DNA of 64,000 nt from an uncultured Fluviicola sp. (GTDB taxonomy: Bacteria; Bacteroidota; Bacteroidia; Flavobacteriales; Crocinitomicaceae): NCBI RefSeq assembly GCF_946478805.1, contig NZ_CAMLDC010000008.1, positions 62,001 to 126,000 on the forward strand, written 5' to 3'. Under the pieces are notes generated by a model. It did no database searches, was not told the DNA's origin, and saw only the letters and a list, made by a program, of their open reading frames with translations. This document shows positions 35,785-45,611 of the stretch, piece after piece; position 1 is the stretch's first letter, and every line of letters begins with the position of its first letter. The position numbers and the translations under genes are program-made.

Positions 35785-36207
35785 ATGACAGTTTTACCTT
35801 TATTTCTCAGTGATGTCGGCGGTTCTGAAATCGTTCTGATTTTGCTGGTTATATTGATGTTTTTCGGATCGAAAAGTATTCCCGGTATTGCCCGTACCAT
35901 GGGAAAGACGATGCATCAGATTAAACAGGCGACCCAGGATGTCCAAAATGAGATCAAAAAATCTTCAGGTGATATAAAAGCGGATTTCGATTTGCAGAAG
36001 ATGGTTCGTGAAACAACAGATATCATTGAAAAACCGCTTTTGGAAGAATCTGTGAAAATGGATCAGATCATTCAAGCTCCAACCCAATTTTCGAAACCAT
36101 TCGGTGCTATGTCGAATCCTTCGGCAACACCGGTTTCAGATACGGACGTGAAGCCAACTTTGGACCAAACGGTTGAAGAACCGAATAAGGATTTAGCACA
36201 GGAATAA
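35785..36207 (+). CDS. TatA/TatB-family twin-arginine translocase subunit
   Basis: The 140-aa protein has one N-terminal membrane helix (EIVLILLVILMFFGSKSIPG) followed by the amphipathic helix (ARTMGKTMHQIKQATQDVQN), as in TatA/B. The first residues are MTVLPLFLSD, slightly longer than in typical TatA. A 70-residue charged and Pro-rich tail follows, which is TatB-like. It would form the translocation pore or the receptor complex for folded proteins. No tatC is adjacent. TACTTTTG at 35769-35776 is a perfect -7 element, only 8 bases before the ATG. Confidence 0.93.
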   Translation: MTVLPLFLSDVGGSEIVLILLVILMFFGSKSIPGIARTMGKTMHQIKQATQDVQNEIKKSSGDIKADFDLQKMVRETTDIIEKPLLEESVKMDQIIQAPTQFSKPFGAMSNPSATPVSDTDVKPTLDQTVEEPNKDLAQE

Positions 36208-36215
36208 TTTTTCTG

Positions 36216-36304
36216 AATTGAAAATGAATAATTGACAATGTAAAAGAAGGGATCTTCTCTTGATATCAAATCCCACACTTTTCAATTAATACATTTTCAA
36301 TTTT
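36216..36304. repeat. Inverted repeat of the AATTGAAAA family, copy B
   Basis: AATTGAAAATGAATAATTGA (from 36216) pairs imperfectly with TTTTCAATTAATACATTTTC then AATTTT (36279-36304). It lies between convergent genes and resembles copies A and C. Confidence 0.65.
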
Positions 36305-36312
36305 CCATTGAA

Positions 36313-36879
36313 TTAGCTTGTCATTTGAAATACCAGATCCTGGTAAACCACAGCATTTCCTTTTTGAAGATATTCAACTTCTTCAGCTCCGCCAAACGCG
36401 ATGATAGGAGCGAAGGTAAACACTTCGTATTTTTCCAGTTTTCCGTTTTGAGTGATAGCCTCTTTGAATAAGTCTTCGCGAAGCCACATCTTCCGTTCAA
36501 CTACGTTGGTTACGAAATCATCCAGGAAATCGTCCATGCTCCAAACCAGTGTCTCGATCTTTCGATATTGGATATCGATCATACAAACATCTTCGTCTGT
36601 TTCAGTCAGTTTCCGGTAATAGAATAGTTCTCCGAACCCGCTGATTGCAAAGGGAACATAGTTGGGAACCTCTCTTCCGAGCCAGGTCCAGAGATTGTCT
36701 TCAAAATCAGCCGGATTGACAAATTCGATTAATCCGTCGTTGTATTTTCCAAGTCCGCTTGTTTTCCAGATTTCAATTAATGATCCGGGAACCTTGTTCT
36801 CGTATTGTTTGATCATCTCTTCGGATGCAGGTTCGCAGTCTGCATCGGGCTGGTAAACTGTTTCGAAATTTTTAAGCAT
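36313..36879 (-). CDS. GAD-like/DUF1851 protein related to T6SS immunity proteins
   Basis: The 188-aa protein resembles a GAD-like domain followed by the DUF1851 (Tdi1 C-terminal) domain, in an order known from Tdi1-like type VI immunity proteins. Supporting stretches are YENKVPGSLIEIWKTSGLGK (SUKH-like), LWTWLGREVPNYVPFAISGF and WSMDDFLDDFVTNVVERKMW. Such proteins bind and neutralise partner toxins or act as small regulators. No toxin gene is adjacent, so it is an orphan here. It has no signal peptide and is cytoplasmic. It may be a stray immunity gene retained for defence. Confidence 0.75.
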   Translation of the reverse strand: MLKNFETVYQPDADCEPASEEMIKQYENKVPGSLIEIWKTSGLGKYNDGLIEFVNPADFEDNLWTWLGREVPNYVPFAISGFGELFYYRKLTETDEDVCMIDIQYRKIETLVWSMDDFLDDFVTNVVERKMWLREDLFKEAITQNGKLEKYEVFTFAPIIAFGGAEEVEYLQKGNAVVYQDLVFQMTS

Positions 36880-36892
36880 ACTTCAATTCTGT

Positions 36893-37435
36893 TTAGTCTT
36901 CATCCTGAGAAACAATGTTTTCTCTCAGTTTAAACTCTTTTCGTATTTCGGGATGGGAAATCTCGCCTCCGGAATTTCCAACTTCTTTTGCGAAGTAAGC
37001 TGCAATCACACCGATTATCAAAACAATCACCGAAGCGGGCATGGCCATTGATTTTTTCTTGAATTCAAGGAATAGGGCAATCAATGATAACGCCATGATT
37101 CCCCACATGAAAGGCAATAATTCTTCTGCATGTTCTTCGTGAATATGAATCAAGGTTTCTGTTTCTTCGCTATTTTCAAGTGTTTGCTGGATTGCATCCG
37201 GACAATCTTGTGAAATGGTTCGTTGCTCTACTGCCTCTTCAACAAAGTGTTCTGCACCTTCTCCGGTTGCATCTGAAATTTGGGCAGTGATTCCGGCAAT
37301 GATAAAAAGAAGTAGTCCAACTCGTCGTGTAACAGAGGACTTTGCAAGGATTCCAATTAGTAAAACGATAATTCCCAGGATCAGTCCAATGATAGGGAAG
37401 TGATTGATGATCAAGTGCGAGTGTGCTGCGTTCAT
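36893..37435 (-). CDS. DUF2231-like membrane protein
   Basis: The 180-aa protein has four predicted membrane helices (HFPIIGLILGIIVLLIGILA; VGLLLFIIAGITAQISDAT; LLPFMWGIMALSLIALFLEF; SVIVLIIGVIAAYFAKEVG) and a conserved N-terminal AHSHLIINHFPIIG like that of DUF2231 proteins. Between helices 2 and 3 is an acidic, His-containing loop (THIHEEHAEE-like). A metal or haem link has been proposed for the family but is not shown here. It lies 13 bases before the GAD-like gene and is likely co-transcribed. Confidence 0.8.
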   Translation of the reverse strand: MNAAHSHLIINHFPIIGLILGIIVLLIGILAKSSVTRRVGLLLFIIAGITAQISDATGEGAEHFVEEAVEQRTISQDCPDAIQQTLENSEETETLIHIHEEHAEELLPFMWGIMALSLIALFLEFKKKSMAMPASVIVLIIGVIAAYFAKEVGNSGGEISHPEIRKEFKLRENIVSQDED

Positions 37436-37513
37436 AACTAGTTTAATTTGCCTCGAAAATACAAGAATAAAATAGATTCTGGAGTAGAATTTGATTGAAA
37501 ATAGTGCGGAATG

Positions 37514-38650
37514 TTATTCCTGGAGCAGCTTAGCAAGCTTTTCGCCTACCAATGAGCCGATTGCAACTCCCATGCCACCGAGTCGGACCCCGACTGCAGT
37601 ATTCGGATTGATTTTTTCAATGATCGGTCCTTTTTCCTTTCCAACCCCCATGGTTCCCGACCATCTGTAGTCAATGGAGAATTCCTGCTTCGGAATTATG
37701 TTCGCTGCCAGTAAATCTTCCAAAGCGTGTTGGATCAGTTCTGTTTGGTCCAATTCAAATGTGTTTTCCCCTTTGAAATCCAGGTTTCTTCCACCTCCAA
37801 ACAAAATCCGGTCTCCGATATTCCGGAAATAGTAGTATCCTTTGTCCATATGAAACGTCCCTTTTGCCTTCAATCCTTTGATTTCTGAAGTTACCAGAAC
37901 CTGAGCTCTTGCCGGATCTACGGCTAATTCAGGTAAGAGTTTTTTTGCAAAACCATTGATGGTAATTCCTAATTTCCGCGACCGTATTTCCCCGTAATTG
38001 GTTTCAATGATCACTTCCTTTTGATCCATTTGGAAATGGTTCACTTCGATTCCGTTTAACACGATAATCCGGCTATTTGCCAGTTCCCGTTGAGTTGCCA
38101 GGAGCAATTTCCCGGTGTCAATCGCACCTTCCAACCGATTGAAATAGCCTCCTTCAAAACCGTTGAAACCGAATTTGCCTTGGACATCCTTTTCAAAGGA
38201 GTAGCAGTTTTTTTCACCTGTTATGAATTCTATTTGCCGATTCAGATATTCCAATTTCGGGTGATAAACAGCCAAATCTTCCGGGTTCGTGATCAGATCA
38301 TAAGAACCACAATTTTCGTAATTCAAATCTGCTGCTGAAAACCGTTGAAGCAAGCGCTCCAATCCTTCAAAGCGCAATTTCACAGTATCCCAAACCCGTT
38401 CTCCCGGAGTATTTTCGAGATCGTCCAAAAGTTCTGTCACACTACCGAAACAGGCAAACCCGGCGTTTTTTGTACTCGCTCCTAAAGGAAGATAACTGCG
38501 TTCCAGAATTACAATTTTCGCATTGGGATTCCTTCTTCGAAGTTCAAGAGCACATGCCGAGCCTACAATTCCACTTCCAACTATCAGAAAATCAATATCT
38601 TCTAAAAGCGTAACTTTTTCCCAAAAACTGAGTTGTTTAAATTGAATCAT
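37514..38650 (-). CDS. FAD-dependent amino-acid oxidase-like (DAO) enzyme
   Basis: The 378-aa protein has the Rossmann FAD motif DFLIVGSGIVGSACALELRR (about 20-40), LERSYLPLGASTKNAGFACF, and a C-terminal motif KINPNTAVGVRLGGMGVAIG. It belongs to the D-amino acid oxidase/glycine oxidase superfamily. The exact substrate is unknown. The first 18 residues (MIQFKQLSFWEKVTLLED) precede the FAD motif, a normal length. Its neighbours give no pathway clue. Confidence 0.9.
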   Translation of the reverse strand: MIQFKQLSFWEKVTLLEDIDFLIVGSGIVGSACALELRRRNPNAKIVILERSYLPLGASTKNAGFACFGSVTELLDDLENTPGERVWDTVKLRFEGLERLLQRFSAADLNYENCGSYDLITNPEDLAVYHPKLEYLNRQIEFITGEKNCYSFEKDVQGKFGFNGFEGGYFNRLEGAIDTGKLLLATQRELANSRIIVLNGIEVNHFQMDQKEVIIETNYGEIRSRKLGITINGFAKKLLPELAVDPARAQVLVTSEIKGLKAKGTFHMDKGYYYFRNIGDRILFGGGRNLDFKGENTFELDQTELIQHALEDLLAANIIPKQEFSIDYRWSGTMGVGKEKGPIIEKINPNTAVGVRLGGMGVAIGSLVGEKLAKLLQE

Positions 38651-38753
38651 AGCAACGAAAATGAACTTTTTTACCGATATTTGTATGAATAAGTTGAACT
38701 AATTTAAACCAAAATTAATTTCGGTTGTACTACGACTAGAATAAACTAAAAAC

Positions 38754-41700
38754 ATGAGAGTGAAACTCCTTATTTTAATTTCCTTTTTCTTTCTGACCAA
38801 CCTGGTTTTTGGACAGATGGATATTACTTTCTTCATTAAGACAACCAATTACACTACCGGTAAGAAGGAAGCCGGCGTTGCTGTTAAACTATTGGAAGGT
38901 GCTAACACGGTTTCCAATCAGACTACAGATGCCTCCGGTGAGGTGAAGCTAATGCTCAAAGCAGGTAAAAAATACAAGGTCGAAGTTTCCAAAGCCGGAA
39001 AAGTATCCCGGATGTTGAATATCAATGTAGCAAATGTAAATGACGAATTGCTTCAAGGAACTTCCAAACCATCCGGGCAAGCTCAAATCTCTTTATTTGA
39101 TGAAATCGCAAATGTGGATTATAGCTACATCAAAACGAATCCAATTACAGAATTTTACTTCGACGGACAAAACACGGAGTTACAATATGACAATATATTA
39201 GCTGATAAAATGGCTAAGAAAATTGAGAAGATCATGAAAGATGCCGAAGCTTCCCAAAAGCAAGGCGATGCAAATTACAATTCAATTATCAAACAGGCAG
39301 ATGCACTATTTACTGCAAAAAAGTACGAAGAAGCACTGACTCAATACGAAACCGCTACAAAAATCAAAGGGAAAGAAACAGAGAAATATCCGAATGACCG
39401 GATTATTGAAATCGATGGAATCCTGAAAGCTTCCAAATCGGCAAATTTGGCAAATTCCCAACTGGACAGCGAATACAAAGCTTTGATTACCTCTGCCGAC
39501 GGACTGAGAGACCAAAAGAAATACCCGGAAGCAATTGCGCGTTACCAGGAAGCCTTGACTAAAAAGCAAGAGCAATATCCGAAAGACGAGATCGAGAAAG
39601 CTGAATTGGCAATTGAAACTGCGAAAAAGGACGCGGAAAATGCGGCGAAATATGATGCAGCAATGAAGCAGGGTGACCAATTTTATACTCAGAAAAGTTG
39701 GATGTCGGCTCGCGATGAATATAAGAAAGCTTTGAAAATCAGACCGGGTGATGCTCCGGCAACTGCTAAATTGGCTGATTTGGAAGGAAAATTGAATGCG
39801 CAAAAATCGGAACAAGAGAAAAAACAAAAATACAATGATGCTGTTGCTGCCGGTGATGCGCTTTTAGCAGAAGAAAAATGGGCGGATGCAAAAACGAAAT
39901 ATACGGAAGCTTTGACATTTGAAGCTGCAGCAACTTATCCGAAAGAAAAGATCAAAGAAGTAGATGCAAAGTTGGCGGAAATTGCAAAGGCAAACGCGTT
40001 AAAAGAACAAATTACCAAATTGCTGGCTGAAGGGAGTACTGCACTTACAGCAAAGCAATATCCTGGTGCAAAAGCAAAATTCGACCAGGTTCTGACTTTG
40101 GATAAAGAAAACGCAGAAGCAAAGGCGAAGATTGAAGAAATCAATAAGCAATTAGAGTTTGAAAAAGCAAATGCAGAGAAAATAGCAAAAGCGAAACAAT
40201 TGATTGTTGAAGGAGATGCATTGGACAAAGCGACCAAATACGCAGATGCGAAATTGAAATACCAGGAATCGATCGGATTGATTCCCGATGCTGCCGTACA
40301 AGCTAAGATTGATGCAATAGATGCCAAAATTTTGGCAGAAAGTAAAAAGGCAGAGCAAAAAGCGAAATTCGATCAGGCAATTTTAGATGGTGATGCAGCA
40401 TTGACTGCTTCCAATTTTGAAGTTGCTAAAAAGAAATATGAAGAAGCACAACTTTTGGATGCCGCTTCGGTTATTCCGAAACAAAAACTGATCGAACTTG
40501 GTAAAAAAGAGGCTCAGGCTAATGCTGAAAAAGACAAGAACCAAAAATACCAGGAAGCATTTAATGCCGGAGTGACAGCACTTACTACGAAAGATTACAC
40601 GACTGCGAAGGATAAATTCAAAGCGGCAATCCTGCTTGATGCTTCCAAAACAGAAGCAAAGGATAAATTGGCAGAGGTTGAAAAAATATTAGCGGATAAC
40701 GCACAGGCTACAGCTCAAAAGGAAAAGTATGAGGCAGCTGTCAAAGCGGGTAATGATTTGATGGGGTTGAATAAACTTACGGAAGCGAAAAAGAAATTTG
40801 AAGAAGCTTCGACACTTGACCCGAGTCAAGCTTTGCCTAAAGAAAAGATTAAAGAGATTGACGGATTAATTGCAAAGGCTGATAAGGAAAAACAGATTAC
40901 TCAGTTATTGGCTGATGGTTCTGTTGCCTTGGCTAAAAAAGATTTGGATGGGGCGAAAGGAAAATATCAACAGGTACTTGCATTGGATCCGACAAACTCT
41001 GCTGCATCTGACAAGATGCTGGAAATTTCAAAACTGGAAAACCAACAAGCAAGTGAAGCTCAAAAACAAGCTGCTTTTGAAAAACTGAAAGGTGAAGGTA
41101 TGGCTTTCCAAAACCAAAATAAATATGCCGAAGCAAAGCAGAAGTATTTGGAAGCAAAGGCAATTAAATCGGATGAAGACATTGAAAAAGCCATTGTCTG
41201 GTGTGATAAGAAAATTGCTGAAGAGCTAAAAGATGCAGAGTTAAATAAGAAATACAACTTGGTTCTTGAAGAAGCAAAAGGTTTGGAAGCTGCTAAGAAA
41301 TACGATGAGGCTATCGCAAAATATACAGAAGCTATTGCAATCAAGAATGAACAGGAGCCTAAAAATCGCATTGCGGCAATCAATGCTTTGAAAGAGGCGA
41401 GTGCAGAACAATTGAAAGTGGAGCAGGATTACCAGGCAGCACTTAAAAAAGGGGACGATTTATTGGCTGCGAAAAAGTATACGGAGGCAATCCAATCATA
41501 CAATGCGGCTTTGGTTTTAAAACCATACGAGAAACTTCCTGTCGAGAAAGCTGAAAACGCGAAGAAATTATCCGAGCAGGAAACAAGTGATGGTGATAAT
41601 GCTTATCAAAAAATCATTGACGTTGGGAACAAAGCGTTAGATGAAAAGAATTATGTAAAAGCGAAAGAGATGTTCAATCGAGCAGTGAACTTCAGACCGG

Positions 41701-44129
41701 CAGATCAATATCCGAAACAAAAACTGCAAGAGATTGTGGAACTTGAAAAAGCGGAGAAATCTGCATTGGATCAGCAAAACCAGTTCGCTAAGAAAATGGC
41801 TGAGGCTGAAGGATTGGCAAAAGGAAACAAGTTGGAGGAAGCAATCACCGCTTACAAAGCTGCAAAAACAATTAAACCTGATGATTTGGTTCCCGATCAA
41901 AAAATCGCAGAGCTTAAATCATTAATTGCCAATAAAGTTGATCCAGCGATAGAAGAGCAAAAGTTATACGGCGAAGCAATGTCCCGAGGGAACGATGCGG
42001 CCTCCGGGAAGGATTACAACGGAGCAATCACTCAGTATGAAGAAGCGTTGAAACATAAGGCAAAAGACCAGGCGGCATTGAATAAAATTGCCGAAATGCG
42101 TCAGGTTTTAGATGATATTGCTAAAGAGAATGCCGCAAACAAAGAACTTCAGGGTCTGGTTGCTGCTGCTGATGCAGAATTCAATAATGGTAAATGGTCT
42201 GCAGCTAAGAATGCATACGATAAGATCCTGGTAAAATACCCTTCAAATGCATACGTCTATGAGCAATCCAAGAAGTGTGAAATCAAATTGAATGAAGAGC
42301 GGGATGCAGATGTTGCACGTGCCTATGGAAATATTATCAGTGGAGCAGATGACAAGTTCAATAATAAAAATTATGAAAAGGCAAAGGAACTTTATGAACG
42401 TGCTTCTAAATTAAAACCTGCTGACCCGTATCCGAAACAAAAGCTGAAAGAAATTCAGAATATCCTGAGCGCACCGGTTGCAAATAATGTGGTAACGAGT
42501 CCTAAAACAAATAAACTGGAGTTGAAGAACCTGGGGGAGCCGACGGATAATTCCTTAATGGACGGAGCTAAAAGATTGGAGCAAGCTTCCATTACCCGAA
42601 AAGGGAGAGCTTCAAGGAAAATGGTGGAGAAATTGCGTGGAACAACTGATAAAACTGATGAGTTGAGTGCGAAGCAGAATAATACAGCATTATCTGTAGA
42701 CAGCACTTTGTCGGAAATCCGTGTGGATAACTCGGTAAGAGATGCGGCAGCAGCTGCGAAAGTTCAGAATAATGTAGATATTATTGATGAAAAAAAGGAA
42801 GCATTGCTTAAAAGTGCGGAAGAAAACGAGGTCATCGAAGAATTGAATATTGTGAACCAAAAAGAGCAGTTGGATGCCGCAACGGAAGCTGCAATTGTTT
42901 CTAATAGTGCGCTTGATGGAGCTGCAGTTGATAACGATGAAATTCTTAAGAAATCAACTGTTAAACTGGAAAACACAGGGGTTGAGATGAATAATGAAGC
43001 GTATACGGATATCGTTAACAATGACGTTGCCTATTCTAAAATAAGAACCGGACTGGAGAAAACAGCGGTTGATGATTTGGACGAGCGTTTAGCGGAAGAG
43101 AAAAAAGTGCGTGATGCTTCAGTTGTTCAATCCGATTTGGAGGCTAAAAACAGGGAACGATCTGACGCCAAAACAGTTGAGACGAAAGAAGTTCTGACCA
43201 AGGTTGAAAATAATATTGCAGTTAAAACAACAGATGACAAGGTGCTGTCTGAAAATAACGACGACAAGATAAAAGAGATTGAGAAAGTGCAATCCGCTTT
43301 CCAACTTGAGAATGATAAGAAACATATTGAAAATACGCAAAGATTTGCTGCTAAGACGAGTGAAATGGAAAAAGTCACTTCAGAAGCAATTTCAAGTAGA
43401 GTGGAAGCTCACAGGGAAAATATCGATGTGATTGAAACAGCAAGGGACAAAGAAACGGAACTTCAACGAGCGGATTACAACAAAGCTTACGTTAAGAATA
43501 TTGAGAACAAACAAGTACTTACATTAAAAGAGAAAGAAGCTGAAAAGAGAAATGATCTTCCTTCAATTGCTCAAGCTGAAAACAATAAGAATTTCATACA
43601 AATTCAGGATGCAAATATGCAAACGCAATTGAATGAGAAAAATGTCAACGATGAGAAGATCTTAGCGAATAAAAATAAGATCACCGCTTCTCGAAATCAG
43701 ATCGATGATGAAGCCGGTCAGAATACGCAGGCGGCTGATAATGCAGCAATCATTAAAAACTCAAAAAAAGAACTTGGAACGATTGCTCAAATTCAATCCG
43801 AAAAAGAAGATGAAAGAACGATAGCCACTCAAAAGTCAATTGATGAGATAGAATCGAAACAAGCTGTAAAAACATCCGTAGGAGCATATGAAGTCGATTT
43901 GTCAAAATATCCGGAAGGGGTGAACCAGGAGCAATTCGATCAACTCGGACCGGATGGTTTGGTTTCTGCGATTGTTACAAGAAGAGTGGTTGTGAAAGAT
44001 GGAAGAGCGAATGTCTACATCAGAACACAAACAATGGAAGTTGTAACCTATCAAAAAAATGGACAACCTTGTACCGAATTGGTTTGGCAACGTGAGACAC
44101 AGGATGCTAAATTGAAACGCAATTATTAA
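38754..44129 (+). CDS. Giant exported protein: about 18 degenerate 59-aa repeats plus coiled coil
   Basis: The 1791-aa protein has a signal peptide (MRVKLLILISFFFLTNLVFG), a CarboxypepD-reg-like beta domain (about 22-110; DASGEVKLMLKAGKKYKVEV), about 18 imperfect repeats from residue 180 to 1240, and a highly charged coiled coil to about 1710. The tail of about 80 residues has a beta-like sequence (LVSAIVTRRVVVKDGRANVY). A typical repeat reads Y-x-x-A-x-x-x-G-D-x-[AL]-L...K-x-Y-x-x-A-x-x-x-Y-x-x-A...P-K-x-K-[IL]-x-E-[IV]; it is TPR-like but longer (about 59 residues). There is one Cys in the tail and no T9SS sorting domain. I cannot name the family. It is likely a periplasmic or surface filament-like protein, for example a scaffold for gliding or adhesion. 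It has a strong terminator. This is the largest ORF in the window and the one least explained by known families. Confidence 0.85.
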   Translation: MRVKLLILISFFFLTNLVFGQMDITFFIKTTNYTTGKKEAGVAVKLLEGANTVSNQTTDASGEVKLMLKAGKKYKVEVSKAGKVSRMLNINVANVNDELLQGTSKPSGQAQISLFDEIANVDYSYIKTNPITEFYFDGQNTELQYDNILADKMAKKIEKIMKDAEASQKQGDANYNSIIKQADALFTAKKYEEALTQYETATKIKGKETEKYPNDRIIEIDGILKASKSANLANSQLDSEYKALITSADGLRDQKKYPEAIARYQEALTKKQEQYPKDEIEKAELAIETAKKDAENAAKYDAAMKQGDQFYTQKSWMSARDEYKKALKIRPGDAPATAKLADLEGKLNAQKSEQEKKQKYNDAVAAGDALLAEEKWADAKTKYTEALTFEAAATYPKEKIKEVDAKLAEIAKANALKEQITKLLAEGSTALTAKQYPGAKAKFDQVLTLDKENAEAKAKIEEINKQLEFEKANAEKIAKAKQLIVEGDALDKATKYADAKLKYQESIGLIPDAAVQAKIDAIDAKILAESKKAEQKAKFDQAILDGDAALTASNFEVAKKKYEEAQLLDAASVIPKQKLIELGKKEAQANAEKDKNQKYQEAFNAGVTALTTKDYTTAKDKFKAAILLDASKTEAKDKLAEVEKILADNAQATAQKEKYEAAVKAGNDLMGLNKLTEAKKKFEEASTLDPSQALPKEKIKEIDGLIAKADKEKQITQLLADGSVALAKKDLDGAKGKYQQVLALDPTNSAASDKMLEISKLENQQASEAQKQAAFEKLKGEGMAFQNQNKYAEAKQKYLEAKAIKSDEDIEKAIVWCDKKIAEELKDAELNKKYNLVLEEAKGLEAAKKYDEAIAKYTEAIAIKNEQEPKNRIAAINALKEASAEQLKVEQDYQAALKKGDDLLAAKKYTEAIQSYNAALVLKPYEKLPVEKAENAKKLSEQETSDGDNAYQKIIDVGNKALDEKNYVKAKEMFNRAVNFRPADQYPKQKLQEIVELEKAEKSALDQQNQFAKKMAEAEGLAKGNKLEEAITAYKAAKTIKPDDLVPDQKIAELKSLIANKVDPAIEEQKLYGEAMSRGNDAASGKDYNGAITQYEEALKHKAKDQAALNKIAEMRQVLDDIAKENAANKELQGLVAAADAEFNNGKWSAAKNAYDKILVKYPSNAYVYEQSKKCEIKLNEERDADVARAYGNIISGADDKFNNKNYEKAKELYERASKLKPADPYPKQKLKEIQNILSAPVANNVVTSPKTNKLELKNLGEPTDNSLMDGAKRLEQASITRKGRASRKMVEKLRGTTDKTDELSAKQNNTALSVDSTLSEIRVDNSVRDAAAAAKVQNNVDIIDEKKEALLKSAEENEVIEELNIVNQKEQLDAATEAAIVSNSALDGAAVDNDEILKKSTVKLENTGVEMNNEAYTDIVNNDVAYSKIRTGLEKTAVDDLDERLAEEKKVRDASVVQSDLEAKNRERSDAKTVETKEVLTKVENNIAVKTTDDKVLSENNDDKIKEIEKVQSAFQLENDKKHIENTQRFAAKTSEMEKVTSEAISSRVEAHRENIDVIETARDKETELQRADYNKAYVKNIENKQVLTLKEKEAEKRNDLPSIAQAENNKNFIQIQDANMQTQLNEKNVNDEKILANKNKITASRNQIDDEAGQNTQAADNAAIIKNSKKELGTIAQIQSEKEDERTIATQKSIDEIESKQAVKTSVGAYEVDLSKYPEGVNQEQFDQLGPDGLVSAIVTRRVVVKDGRANVYIRTQTMEVVTYQKNGQPCTELVWQRETQDAKLKRNY

Positions 44130-44164
44130 GATTATTATTGATATTACATAGAAATGAAAGAAAG

Positions 44165-44192
44165 AGTGTGAGTAACTATTTTTACTCACACT
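44165..44192 (+). terminator. Intrinsic terminator of the giant repeat gene
   Basis: AGTGTGAGTAA / TTACTCACACT is an 11-bp perfect stem with a 6-base loop followed by eight Ts, 35 bases after the stop. Confidence 0.95.
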
Positions 44193-44243
44193 TTTTTTTT
44201 GTTCCAAATCCAGTAATTTCGATCCAAATTTAATTCCTGTTTT

Positions 44244-45611
44244 ATGAATGTTCATTTTATCGCAATTGGAGGAAGCGCCATGCACAATTTAGCTATTGCC
44301 TTATCCCGAAAAGGAGCGAAGGTAACCGGTTCCGATGATGAAATATTTGAACCTTCAAGAACAAGACTTGAAAAGCAAGGAATCTTGCCGGCTTCTATTG
44401 GTTGGTTTCCGGAAAAGGTCACCAATGAACTGGATGCAGTTATTCTTGGAATGCACGCAAGAGAGGATAATCCCGAATTATTAAAAGCAAAAGAATTGAA
44501 TATTCCCATTTATTCTTACCCGGAATATTTATATGAACAAAGCAAGAACAAATACCGCATTGTCATTGGGGGAAGCCACGGAAAAACCACGATTACGTCC
44601 ATGTTGCTTCATGTAGTGAACGAACTGGGTCTGAATGTGGATTATATGGTTGGAGCCCAATTGGATGGTTACGATTGCATGGTAAAACTTTCAGAGGAGG
44701 CAAAATTCATGATTTTGGAAGGAGATGAATACTTGAGTTCCCCCATTGATAGAAGGCCGAAGTTTCACTTATATAAACCAAATACAGCTTTGATCAGTGG
44801 AATTGCCTGGGATCACATCAATGTGTTTCCAACCTGGGAGAATTATATTGAGCAATTCAGAATTTTCTGTGAGGTGATTGAACCGGGAGGAAAGCTGATC
44901 TATAATACAGAAGATCCTACATTGAAAAGCTTGGGAGAAGAGTTTGAACTGAAACTGGAGACAAAACCTTATCAGACACCGATCTATCGGACTACAGAAA
45001 CAGGAACCATCATGACACATGACGGAGTTGAATATGAGTTGCAGATCTTTGGGGCGCATAATTTGCAAAATCTGGTAGGAGCAATGCGTTTGGCTGAATC
45101 AATGGATATTTCAAATGATGCATTTTTGAAAGCCATCAGAACCTTCAAAGGTGCAGGAAAAAGACTTCAAAAGGTTGTAGAGAAAGATTTGTTCACCATG
45201 TTTAAGGATTTTGCACATTCGCCTTCCAAGTTGAAAGCGACAACCTCTGCTGTCAAGGAACAATACCCGGATCGGAATGTGGTTGCGTGTATGGAACTGC
45301 ATACATTCTCTTCTTTGAGAAAAGAGTTCTTACCACTTTACGATGGTGCGATGAATGCAGCTGACGAAGCTTTGGTTTATTTCAGTCCGGCAGTTGTGGC
45401 ACATAAAAAGCTCGAACCGTTGACATTGGAACAAGTTCAAAATGCTTTTGGAGGCAAAGTGAAAGTAGTCGACAAGACTGAAGAAGTCCTGGAATTTATC
45501 CGTGCCAGGAATTGGAATAATTCCGTCTTACTGATGATGTCTTCCGGAAACTTTGATGGAATCGATTACGAAAAATTGGGGGCCGATTTATTGCTTGGGC
45601 TGTCGGAATAA
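44244..45611 (+). CDS. mpl: UDP-MurNAc:L-Ala-gamma-D-Glu-meso-DAP ligase
   Basis: Mpl re-uses recycled murein tripeptide by ligating it to UDP-MurNAc. The 455-aa protein has the Mur ligase layout: N-terminal UDP-binding (HFIAIGGSAMHNLAIALSRK), ATP loop IGGSHGKTTITSM (about 109-121), central EGDEYLSSPIDRRPKF, and the C-terminal domain with HTFSSLRKEF. The GGSAMHNLA start and EGDEYLSS segment separate Mpl from MurC. It also indicates that this organism uses meso-DAP peptidoglycan. It overlaps the convergent DUF4199 gene by 24 bases. Confidence 0.94.
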   Translation: MNVHFIAIGGSAMHNLAIALSRKGAKVTGSDDEIFEPSRTRLEKQGILPASIGWFPEKVTNELDAVILGMHAREDNPELLKAKELNIPIYSYPEYLYEQSKNKYRIVIGGSHGKTTITSMLLHVVNELGLNVDYMVGAQLDGYDCMVKLSEEAKFMILEGDEYLSSPIDRRPKFHLYKPNTALISGIAWDHINVFPTWENYIEQFRIFCEVIEPGGKLIYNTEDPTLKSLGEEFELKLETKPYQTPIYRTTETGTIMTHDGVEYELQIFGAHNLQNLVGAMRLAESMDISNDAFLKAIRTFKGAGKRLQKVVEKDLFTMFKDFAHSPSKLKATTSAVKEQYPDRNVVACMELHTFSSLRKEFLPLYDGAMNAADEALVYFSPAVVAHKKLEPLTLEQVQNAFGGKVKVVDKTEEVLEFIRARNWNNSVLLMMSSGNFDGIDYEKLGADLLLGLSE

